Translations under genes and position numbers: made by a program | Notes under the pieces: generated by a model | Seen by the model: the letters and a program-made list of their open reading frames with translations, nothing else | The model's database searches: none | What the model was told of the DNA's origin: nothing | In this document: piece by piece, positions 10,640-21,333 of the stretch | How positions within the stretch are numbered: the stretch's first letter is position 1 | Layout: each line of letters starts with the position of its first letter | NCBI RefSeq assembly: GCF_020520425.1 | Contig: NC_079492.1 | Span: forward strand, 68,501,671-68,565,670 | Source of the DNA: Spinacia oleracea | Taxonomy: Eukaryota; Streptophyta; Magnoliopsida; Caryophyllales; Amaranthaceae | DNA: 64,000 nt | Reading direction: 5' to 3'

Positions 10640-13600
10640 TCAAGTACAGGTGATTGCTGACAATGCTTCATCCTTTGCTTCATTAAATTCCGAGAGAAAG
10701 TCTTCCATTAGTAGCGCTTTTCGAGCCACAACAATATTTTCCTACAACGATGAATGAATGGTAATAAGGAGCAATATATATGAGGGCTAAATACAAAGCC
10801 ACTTACCATTCCATATCTTGATACGATACGAGCGGCCGATGACTTTATCCATCCCAACATTAGTACGCCGCAGCTATGACTGCAAGAAAACTAGTTGTGA
10901 TTAAATGGGGGAATAAATTTTAAATGACACACAGAATGATTTAAATCCTCTGGTTCACATACTTGTCGGTGTTGTTCATAAGCTCGACTAGTTGTCTTCC
11001 CCAACTACCCATTGTGCCTAGTTCCCACTGGGGGTCATGGACATTTAACATCGTGTCGATGGCCGGGATCTGTGATGTAAAGCATTCACATCAACCCCAG
11101 AAATTGTAGTTTGTAAATGACAATCGGCGTAAAAACTTTGGAAGCAAAACATACCATATTTTTCAGAATAGACTTATGCTTCTCTTCGGGGTTGGGGTAC
11201 ATAGTATCCATGAACCATACGGTCTTCTCCTTCAACTCAAATGCAGCACACCACCAATGGTCATCGTCCAATACAGGAACAAAAATCTGATTCCATCATA
11301 TTACCACAGGAATTATTAGTTATTTGTTTATTCAGAGAACATGTGAAAGGAGAATGTTAAAACTAGGAAAAATACCACACAAATCTGGGATGCAGTTATG
11401 TCACGAAGAGGTTGGCCGTGCTTCTTTGCCAGATGTTCAAAAGGATCCTTATTCGTAATTACCCTCATCTGTAATATAAAATGATGTTCAATAAATATAT
11501 TCTGGTGTAAACCCTAAACACCTAAAACTTAAAAATGTGATTTTAATAATTAAAAATGTGATTTACGAATTCAAACTTAAAAGTGTGATTTAAATAATCA
11601 AAAATGTGATTTAAGGCGTAATAATTCAATTCAAGGCGTAATTACCGCAAATGTTGGGTCAAGCATAATTCTCCGACTCTTGCCTTCGTAATCCATTGCC
11701 CACTTTTTCATATACATCTCCGAAGCCATCCTTACATAGTCAGCACTGACCCTCGCTCTTGTATGCAAGACCCCATAGCAGTCTCTTTGGGTTGCACTCC
11801 TGCCATCGCAGGTAATCATGACTTGTCCTGGACTGCAAAACAGAACTGCTTTAGTTAAGGTATTAAATGAAATGGGATGATATTCTTATAAGTTGATTAA
11901 CTTACTTAGCCTCGTCTCTCAAATCTTTCCATCTCTTAACGAAGGCAGTGATGTCATTAACCGGACCTGTGACCCTTTGGTTTGTACCAGACACGAAATC
12001 TCCCGAAAATACTGCTGCAGATGGAATATGAGTTCGGTGTCCTAAACTTCTCCTCCTCCTTGGTCCTCCTCCTCCAGCAGCGGCCTCTTCATTGTCACGC
12101 GCATCCTCATTCAACTCCTCATCATTGTCACGCGCATCCTCATTCAACTCCTTACTAGTCAATGGGTCGTCCTGATTCAACTCCTTATTGTTCCCAGGAT
12201 CATTCTCGTTATTGGCATGATACTCTTCATGACGTTGTGCTAATACGGATTGAAGAGATTCATTTGCAACTTTGCCAATGACATCAGTAACTGATACTTG
12301 ATGGTGATTGTCAATGTGTAACATATCGTCGACAGCGGCCATCTTCTTGTTGATCTCTTGTTGCTCTGTTTGGGTTCTTTGTGAGGTTGGATTGATTATC
12401 CTTGGACTTCCCAGTTGCTCAAGAGACGTGAATGGTTGATTCAAACCAAGATCAAGATCTTGTATATCGTCAGCAAAATGATGAGCCGGAGAATGGATAT
12501 GGAACTGGTCATGTATGGGAAAGCCAAAGGGTCTTGTGTTGTCCCGTGCCGTTTGCAACTTATCAATCTTCTCCTCCAGCCTCTCTAGGTAAGGTGTGAT
12601 CAACTTCATAATCTGTACCATATATGGAAGATGACCAAATTTTAGTGTGTATACTCGAACGATTTATACAATGTAAAAATATAAATGCGTAGATGAATTA
12701 CATACATTATTTACTAGCCTTGTATCCTCGCAATCCTCATCTTCATCTTCCTGCGAGATGGGTGTAATTTTGTCTCTGGCGAGTCGGGGATGTGGTTCCC
12801 CATATGCAATGTCCAGTGACTGCCACAATAAACATTAAACATTTCCATAAATAATAACCAATAACCAGAATAAGTTTGCTACACATGATTTTAATGTTGT
12901 GTTGTGATTCATTGTAAAAGGATCAACTTACTGATAGCTTTCCGTAGTCGTCAGTTTCCTTCTTGTCCAAATCCCTAGCCAGGAAGACATGCTCAGTTGT
13001 CCAAACTCCTATCCTTGGGAACTCGTTCCACGACAGAGGAGGCCTGTTCAAATGATCTAGGTAGAATATCTGTTCACCAAAATGTTTAATCAAAAATTAT
13101 TTAAATAATACGAAAAGTAACATTCACTATGGGGAAAAAAGGTTTGGAAAAGTACCAAGAGGAACAGGGTACAACCACCACATCCCGCCACGAACCCAGC
13201 TTTGTCAAACTTCTCAGCAAACTCAGAAGACTTAGTCATAAGCCACTCATGGGCAAACGTACACCAATCATATTCAATTGACATGTCTGCCACAGTACAC
13301 GCTTGCATCAAGGGCTTAGACATATATGATCCATCAGTCGAAGGACATATGACCAGACCCAAGAGCGCCATCAAGAAAGCAGTACGGAATTCGCTACGGG
13401 CCGATTCGGTTTCTAGCTGGGTGACGTTGCCATCTTCATCCTCTTCGACTAACGCATCGATGACTGAACGTAAAGAAACCATTTCCTTTCCCTCCCCATT
13501 CACCATTGTGAATTTCCGAGCCACCTTCGCAGCCTTAACAACCAACGTCGGACTATCAACCACGTCGAAGGGAACCGTCTTACCTCCCATTGGGAGATCA

Positions 13601-13929
13601 AATATGCATTTCCATTGTGTTGGAGACAACGGTAAGACTCTGCCATCACCTGCAACCAAGGTCTGGGCAACTCCATCCACCCTAGTCATTAACCAATAGC
13701 AGAACTGTCGCGAGAGTTGGGTCAACTTCAACATTAGCATCCCACCAAAACCCATTTGTTTAACAACTTCAATTCTAGAAGCATCAAACCTTTTGATCAA
13801 CTTCGAAAATGCATCAACACGGCAAATGAATTGGGAATTATTAAATATTCTCCCAATCAATCGGAAATGAATTCCCGCATCACCAACCGAATTGCTTACA
13901 AAAGAAAATCGATATAGATCCGTTGTCAT
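10640..13929 (-). CDS. ULP-B of MULE-1: Ulp1-like (C48) peptidase, rearranged 5' end
   Basis: Predicted SUMO/Nedd8-type cysteine peptidase of a transposon. The C-terminal core carries HWWCAAFELK (catalytic His), FMDTMY (Asp) and HSCGVLML (Cys). Upstream is a DUF1985-like block (MGFGGMLMLKL) and a Glu/Asn/Asp-rich linker with repeated ELNEDARDN. First exon 13156-13929; later exons match MULE-2 one by one down to the TGA at 10640-10642. All appear open, giving about 805 residues. Compared with MULE-2, the first two exons and their upstream sequence (2,831 bp) are gone. The deletion joined, in frame, an ATG-started stretch of about 34 codons from the former upstream region to exon 3 (NSQF|ICRVD). 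The protein thus has a new N-terminus and may have lost its promoter. Whether it is expressed cannot be seen. Confidence 0.75.
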
Positions 13930-14489
13930 TTGTACATATCGGTTATAGGTAATTACTTTAGGGTTTGAGGGTTTAGGGTTAGGGTTAGGTATTTCATTTG
14001 TACATGTCGGTTCTACACATTAAACGTAATGGAAGGGCATAGATTTAATACAACAAAATTAAGTATGGATTACTGCACACTAATTAGGGACTTTTAAAAA
14101 TTAAGTATGGATTAGGGACTTTTAAAAATTGGTACCCTAGTTATTCAAATACAGCCCACGCATGTTGAATTTGTTACATTTGTTGTACCAAATTAGGGTA
14201 TCTTTGTTAAAGATTTTGGAATTTTTGTACCAAATTGGGTTATGTGTGCTGTATTTGGTACAGTATTTGTACCAAATTAGGTTTATTAGTACTTTTTAAA
14301 GCTTGAAGAATGACAGTAAGGATCGCAAAGTTGTGGTAATAACAACACATAAATATAGATTCTATCCCATTCAAACACATACACAGAAACACATACATAT
14401 AGATCATTCAAATATCTGAAATGAACAACAACACATAAACAATTTCATTGTTAAACCTATTTTCCTCTTCATAGTTTTGACTTCGAAAA

Positions 14490-17343
14490 TCACTTATCCC
14501 ACCCAAGAGAATTTCGGCATAAAAGATCATCAACATTGTCAAGTCCAAGTCCATCATCACCAACATCACCAACATCACCAACATCATCTCCTCCAACTAT
14601 GCTGGTGAAATACCCAACTGACCCATCTTGAGATAACATCTCAATACCCCCAGCAGAAGTGTGTGTCAACTCAACATCATCAGCGCCCTGAATAAGAATA
14701 AGTCAAATCAAAGTTAATGGTTTGGACATATGAACTGCAACGAAACAAGTACTATAAATACATTTGTAATACCTGCGTGGGAGGTTCCTGTGAGCAACCA
14801 GCAACATCATTTGTTTTGCTTCTCCTTCTCCTTATGGGTGTTTTCTTTTTTGGCTCAACACAAGAACGGTGCCTACAACTTGGTGTCCTATGTGGTTTAT
14901 TTCTTGCCACAGGATCATTCACCTTGACGTTATCAGGAGGTGTTGCACATTTGTTTCGTTTGTTCACAGACTTAGGGGTACTTTTGGTGGTCCTCTTGTT
15001 TTTGGTTTGACTGCACCCATTGGTAACAGATTTTGGAGTAGTTGCCCTCTTCTTGTTGGTTTGAGACAAACCAGGAGTACCAACATCATCCTGTGTCTCA
15101 TCAGCATCCATATCTTCCACACCAATCAACTGTTGATCCAACCGCTTCTCCAACACCTTCAATGTATCCATCACAATTTTAATGCACTCGGGATTCGTTG
15201 ACGCCTTCAAACTGATTGGCTCGTATGCTAGCATTAATTTATCATGCTTCATGACATCTTCGGTCTTACTTGGATCATGGTACACCACCTTCACGCGCGA
15301 GTGCTTCCTTGACACATCTTTCCTCCATCTACGAAGAATATAAACATCTGGGACATCTTGAATGTCATGCATGTCATACACTTTTATAATGTGCCTGCAA
15401 AGTATACCGTCACTTTCAAACAGCTTGCATTCGCACTCCGCCAATTTAGTCTCCAAATTGAACTGCACAATATAATTCCGCCTGTACTTTGTTGAAAATT
15501 CCTTGCGGGTTTCCTTACACAACACCCACACTCTGTCCTCCAGCTTATGATGTGCAACTTCAGCTGACACCATAGTAGTCTCAAGAGAAGTAAGGTACAG
15601 TACACGATTGCACTGCTCTTGAACCTCGAGGAATTTTGCATCCGTGTACACCTTTCTAAAGGCTCTCTCAACACTAAATTGGGTGGCCAACGGGCGAACT
15701 GCCCTTTGGTCAGCTGCATCAGCCTGTTGCTCATCGTTAGCTCTAGATTCCACTGCTTTAATATAAAATGGAGCAAACTCAAACAATCGTGTGTGCTTAT
15801 CAACGAACCCATCAAAGAACCTGTTTATGCTTTCGGATCTTTGAGTGCTCTTCATTCCAGCCCAAAACATCCCGTTCATAAATGCAGGCACCCACATTTC
15901 CCTTCCATGGTATAATCCTGAAATAGTAGCAAAAGGAAATCAACATAAACAAGTCTTGAACATCTTAAGGTCTGTTTTTTCTGCAGGAAAATGTGTGTCT
16001 ACATGAAAATGTACCATATGGTTTTTTAATTAATGTACCATATATGAAATAATGAAAAGTATAATTATGGAATTACCTGCAAGCCAAATCTCACCCTCCA
16101 GTTTATACTTCTTGATTACATCAGTCCATTGCACTTCAAATTCATTCTTGGTAAGGCTGTTGTAAATCACATTATGAAGCTCAACTTTGAACAGCTCATA
16201 GTCATTGTATTTTCCAAGTTTGTGACTGAACTTGGTAAGTATGTGCCACAAGCACCATCGATGTCGGACATCAGGCATTACTTCTCGTAGGGCCTTCCTC
16301 ATGGCAGCGTCTTGGTCAGTAAGAAAACCAATGGGTTTTTTATTAGACATACATGACAACCACTCGGTAAATAACCATTCAAAGGTCTCTGAATCTTCAT
16401 GGGATAACAATGCACACCCAAGCAGAATGGTTTGACCATGGTGATTAACCCCAACAAAGTTAGAAAATGGCAAGTCATACTCGTTTGTTAAGTAGGTGGA
16501 GTCAAACACTACAACATCTCCAAACTCTTCGTAAGCAGCTCTACTCCTAGCATCTACCCACATCACATCCTTTAATATGTTATCCTCACCCACCCTATGC
16601 TTGTGAAAGAAATTTTCATTGTCAGTAGACATCGCTTTAAAGTACTTCCACATTGCATTCCAATCTCCCTCCTTCATCTTTTCTGCCTTATCCCTAGCAA
16701 TGATGTTTTGAAGATCTTTTTTGGTGAATGTCACGTTCTCAACTCCATTCCTCTCGCTAGCTAGACAGTTAAATATCTGAGGAACGTTAGCACCCGAGTT
16801 GTAGTCATTAAACAACTTCCTCTTTACAAGAGAGGTGATGTCTTCCTGTCGATACCTAGGAACATACCTAGATTTCCTCGGTGTTGGACAATGGTTCTTA
16901 TGCTCATTAACTGCCCTTTTAACCACCCATTCCCCATCCTTGGTCCTGTTGCAATACATTAGAACAGGGCAATCACATTTCTTTGACCTTTTGGTGCCAA
17001 GCTCATCCCTAGTTGAGTAAACCCTTTTCCCCTCAACCCGACGCCTATACACTGCACGACCATAACATTCACACTTCCACAAGTATCCCCTCAGTTCCTT
17101 AGATTTTGCCCCCCCCTTTTGCACATACGACCCTGCAGCACGGAGTATGCCAAATCCTTGTTGTCTCCCATACCTTTTGTAGTACGTATCCACTTCTTCC
17201 CAACTCTGGAATACCATCCCAACAAATGGAGGACTCAGTATATCATCATCGGCTCCATTTTCTTCTTCATCATCCGTAATGTGTACTTCCTCAATTACAT
17301 CCTCAATTACATCCTCATTATCATTCCCAACAAATTCAACCAT
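14490..17343 (-). CDS. MULE-1 transposase (FAR1-MULE-SWIM), open reading frame intact
   Basis: Three exons, 17343-16077, 15917-14773 and 14687-14490, add to 2,610 nt and keep frame, giving 869 residues. The N-terminus is acidic. A FAR1-type DNA-binding region follows at about 35-155, with Cys/His pairs in CECYG, CDCPVLMY and VNEHKNHC. The MULE transposase core has VVVFDSTYLT (Asp281) and FLTDQDAAM (Asp343/345), followed by RHRWCLWHI. After the first splice comes the family motif AGMKSTQRSESINRFFDG. A SWIM zinc finger (ECECK...ILCRHIIKV) lies near 570-590. The basic Thr/Lys/Arg-rich tail is followed by a Gly/Asp repeat in exon 3. It should bind the element's TIRs and cut and join DNA in the nucleus. 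The ATG at 17343 is the first in the frame and is conserved in MULE-2. FAR1/FHY3-like host genes share these domains, but position inside the TIRs argues for a transposase. Confidence 0.92.
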
Positions 17344-18810
17344 ATTTCTGCAACATTTTACATTTCAATTAAGTAAAAACCCCTTTCAAAACCCTAACCC
17401 TAACCCTAACAAAGATTATTTCAGTACCTAAAAATCATTATCCATTCTCAAGGCTTATACATTCCCACTTATTTAATTATCAATACAGATTATTATAATT
17501 CACACTTAATTAATAATCATGCCTCAATTCTTACAAATTACCAATAATTTGTTTTGCTCATAATTTGTTTTGCTCAATTACAAAACTTAATTGCAATTTA
17601 TCAATAACTGATTACCCTAATTCATTAATTGAATATGCAAAATTCATATATTGATTTACATAATTAAGACAAGCACATACCTTAAACTTGCTCAATGATG
17701 TGCGACCAAGTGTTGATTTTTGTAGGAATACCAAATTCAACTCTGCTTTCTTTATCTCTCCTAAAACAATAAACCCCTAAAATTCTTTTTACACTGTACT
17801 TTCTATTTTCCCGCCCTTCTATTTCCATAATTTCCCCCCCTTTTTTGGGATATTTTGGCAGGCCAATAACGTGTCGGAATAAGGGGAACCAATCTCCTCT
17901 GACAAATAGGACCTTGAAAAGGTAAAAAATATTCTCAAGATTTCGTATTATCTTATTGACTTTCTTCGTAAAATTATTATGGTACATAATACGTACCAAA
18001 TATAAATTTTTTTGAATATAGTATTATTTTAATACCAAATATAGTTCATTTCACATTTGGTATAAATAAAATACCTGAATTTATGTCGGGTCGTAAATTT
18101 GGTACATATATCATACTGTTCCCTAAAATCTGGTACGGAATGGTACAACTGAAGTACCAACCTAAGTTTTTAGTATCATATGTTAACTTCTTGGTTACAT
18201 ATCTAAAGTATGGTACATATATAGTACCAATATCTATATTGGTACACATACAGTATATTCTTTTTTTTACCAGTTAATCAATGGTACTTGTTACATCCAA
18301 ATGTAGTATATTTTGTCTTTCATAAATAGATACATTTCCATTTATGAATACATTTTCATCTTCAAGTTAATACTCTTTGAATTTCGACTTTAATTTCAAT
18401 GAAGAACCAAACTTCAAATACATTTTCAATCAGTTGAAAATTGGGAGTATTGGGGTTCTCTATAAGTTGGTACCATCCCTTATCTCCATCTCCCCTTATC
18501 TTTCTCTCTGATTTTGTTCTGGTTTCTTTCTCTCTCCTGTTGAAGCAACAGAGGAACGCTTGCCTTCGAAGGAATTTCGTGGAAATATTTCCCTCCAACT
18601 TTTCGCGAAAATCTTTCCTCCAATTTGGCGAAATTTTCCCACCATGATTTTCCCCCTCAAATTTCAGCACATCCCGTTCCCCGTTACGGTGCAAAAGTAC
18701 CATTCCAGCTCATTTTGGACACTTCTCCTTTAAATTTTAAGCAGTTTATATTTTTATAATGGTACTTGTGTCCATTTTGGACGCAAGCCATTATGGGCTG
18801 AGAAACCCTC
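17344..18810. promoter_or_regulatory. MULE-1 transposase upstream region and right subterminal region
   Basis: It lies between the transposase start and the right TIR. It holds a telo-box-like run (three CCCTAA units, about 17394-17411), AT-rich sequence, and a dense set of GTACCAAAT / ATTTGGTAC words at 17994-18260. Reading frames at 17682-17999 and 18362-18703 recur in MULE-2, but their conservation is no better than that of the surrounding non-coding DNA; I do not call them genes. Confidence 0.55.
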
Positions 18811-18820
18811 AGTGGCTACA

Positions 18821-19506
18821 TGCTTGGTAGCTTCTAAAATCTGGTTTTGTTGTCAGTGAATCAAGGATGGTATAGAGCTGATTGCAGTATCCCATCAGTT
18901 TTCTCATCTTTAAGAGAATATGTCTGCTTATGCACAATTTTTATTTTATTTTTAGTTGGTAAAAAATAATTTTTTCTTTTTAGGTAATAAAACATAATTT
19001 ATCAATTTTTTTAGGTGGTACTCCCTCTGTATTTATTTAAGAGATACACTTGTCTTTTCCGGCCGTATTTATTTAAGAGATACACTTGCCATTTTTAGTA
19101 ACTTATCAACACCACCCTCTAATTAAATAATCTATCTACACCCCACCCCCCAGGCCCCCACTCCCTAAAATGACATGGTCCCCACTTGCTTTTCTTATTA
19201 AAATATCTACTCAACCCCACTTGTTTTATTACTTTATTTCATTCAATTACTCGGCCAAGTGTATCTCTTAAATTAATACGGAGGGGGTAAAAATAAGTTA
19301 ACCTTATTTTTATTTTATTTTCTTCCCTTTTGTATAAATTGTTTACGTATGGAAAAAAAATACAGGATTATAGAATATGACTATATACGATTTTGGTAAT
19401 ATTTTAGTCAAATCGCCGCGTATCAATTCTTTACACAATATTTAGGTCAAATTAATGTATTAAGCATATCAAATATTTTGGTCAAATCATCATATTAAAC
19501 ATATAA
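18821..19506. other. Spacer between MULE-1 and the nested CACTA/MULE-2 block
   Basis: No gene is seen. It contains one Stowaway MITE (19021-19287); the remainder is AT-rich single-copy-looking sequence. Confidence 0.5.
19021..19287. mobile_element. Stowaway MITE (Tc1/mariner, 267 bp)
   Basis: Inverted ends CTCCCTCTGTATTTATTTAA and the complement of it ending in ACGGAGGGGG are flanked by TA on both sides (19019-19020, 19288-19289). No coding sequence. Confidence 0.92.
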
Positions 19507-19844
19507 AATATATAATACAAACTTTTACGAAAGACGGTCTAACGGTTAGACCACTTTTATATAATGGAACAACTAATTAGTTAATCACTAAACCAAGTAG
19601 TTAAGTCTGAAATTCAATTAGTTAAGCAACGAAACCAATTAGCACTAGTAGAAAAAACCTCAAGTGCTTTGAGCCAAGTGCTTGGGTTTTAGAGAAACCC
19701 CAAGCACTTGATTGAACCTAGAAAAAAATCTAATTAAGTGCTTGGAGTTTTTAATTCACCCAAGCACAAAATTGCAAATTCTACAAATGCTTGGGGTTTA
19801 CTATTCACCCCAAGCCCTTAAACCTACATTTTCACTACATCACC

Positions 19845-21333
19845 GAGGGTTTCTCAGCCCATAATGGCTTGCGTCCAAAATGGACACAAGTACCATTATA
19901 AAAATATAAACTGGTTAAATTTTAAAGGAGAAGTGTCCAAAATGAGCTGGAATGGTACTTTTGCACCGTAACGGGGAACGGGATGTTCTGAAATTTGAGG
20001 GGGGAAAACATGGTGGGAAAATTTCGCCAATTTGCTGGAAAGATTTTCGCGAAAAGTTGGAGGGAAATATTTCCACGAAATTCCTTCGAAGGCAAGCGTT
20101 CCTCTGTTGCTTCAACAGGAGAGAGAAAGAAACCAGAACAAAATCAGAGAGAAAGATAAGGGGAGATGGAGATAAGGGATGGTACCAACTTATAGAGAAC
20201 CCCAATACTCCCAATTTTCAACTGATTGAAAATGTATTTGAAGTTTGGTTCTTCATTGAAATTAAAGTCGAAATTCAAAGAGTATTAACTTGAAGATGAA
20301 AATGTATTCATAAATGGAAATGTATCGATTTATGAAAGACAAAATATACTACATTTGGACTTAACAAGTACCATTGATTAACTGGTAAAAAAGAGAATAT
20401 ACTGTATGTGTACCAATATAGATATTGGTACTATATATGTACCATACTTTAGATATGTAACAAAGAAGTTAACATATGATACTAAATTTCAAATTTAGTA
20501 CACTAGAAATACGTTTAAACTTAGGTTGGTACTTCAGTTGTACCATTCCGTACCCGTTTTGAGGGAACGGTATGATATATGTACCAAATTTACGACCCGA
20601 CATAAATTCAGGTATTTTATTTATACCAAAAGTGAAATGAACTATATTTGGTATTAAAATAATACTATATTCAAAAAAATTTATATTTGGCACGTATTAT
20701 GTACCATAATAATTTTACGAAGAAAGTCAATAAGATAATACCAAATCTTGAGAATATTTTTTACCTTTTCAAAGTCCTATTTGTCAGAGGAGATTGGTTC
20801 CCCTTATTCCGACACGTTATTGGCCTGCCAAAATATCCCAAAAAAAGGGGGGAAATTATGGAAATAGAAGGGCGGGAAAATAGAAAGTACAGTATAAAAC
20901 GAATTTTAGGGGTTTATTGTTTTAGGAGAGATAAAGAAAGCAGAGTTGAATTTGGTATTCCTACAAAAATCAACAGTTGGTCGCACATCATTGAGCAAGT
21001 TTAAGGTATGTGCTTGTCTTAATTATGTAAATCAATATATGAATTTTGCATATTCAATTAATGAATTAGGGTAATCAGTTATTGATAAATTGCAATTAAG
21101 TTTTGTACTTGAGCAAAACAAATTATGAGCAAAACAAATTATTGGTAATTTGTAAGAATTGAGGCATGATTATTAATTAAGTGTGAATTATAATAATCTG
21201 TATTGATAATTAAATAAGTGGGAATGTATAAGCCTTGAGAATGGATAATGATTTTTAGGTATTGAAATCTTTGTTAGGGTTAGGGTTTTGAAAGGGGTTT
21301 TTACTTAATTGAAATGTAAAATGTTGCAGAAAT
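19845..21333. promoter_or_regulatory. MULE-2 left TIR, subterminal region and transposase upstream region
   Basis: The TIR carries the hairpin CTTGCGTCC...GGACACAAG (19868-19890). Inside follow many GTACCAAAT-type words (20360-20700) and a short telo-box-like run (about 21275-21292) just before the transposase ATG. The content mirrors 17344-18810. Confidence 0.6.

Larger units (their letters stand above)
4825..18810 (-). mobile_element. MULE-1: Mutator-like element with two Ulp1-like genes
   Basis: It is bounded by a perfect 10-bp target duplication AGTGGCTACA (4815-4824 and 18811-18820), in the 9-11 bp range of Mutator-like elements. Both ends start GAGG and share inverted repeats including CCATAATGGCTTG; length is 13,986 bp. 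Strand is given by the transposase. Gene order from the left is ULP-A (plus), ULP-B (minus), transposase (minus). It is nearly identical to MULE-2 but lacks a 2,831-bp segment at the 5' end of ULP-B. The transposase and the remaining ULP-B frames look open, so this copy is young. The class resembles the Ulp1-carrying MULEs described in Arabidopsis (Kaonashi) and melon; this particular family I do not recognise. Confidence 0.95.

Noticed and set aside
14717-15201. Plus-strand frames across the transposase tail
   Set aside because: Shadows of transposase exon 2 of MULE-1 in other frames; the same frames appear in mirror image in MULE-2.
17392-17412. Interstitial telomere
   Set aside because: Only two to three repeats at each place, always near gene starts; telo-box-like motifs, not telomere remnants.
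17682-18703. Reading frames 17682-17999 and 18362-18703 (also in MULE-2 at 20687-21004 and 19952-20293) as small conserved genes
   Set aside because: They are as conserved as the neighbouring non-coding DNA, contain no recognisable domain, and overlap the GTACCAAAT-rich subterminal region.
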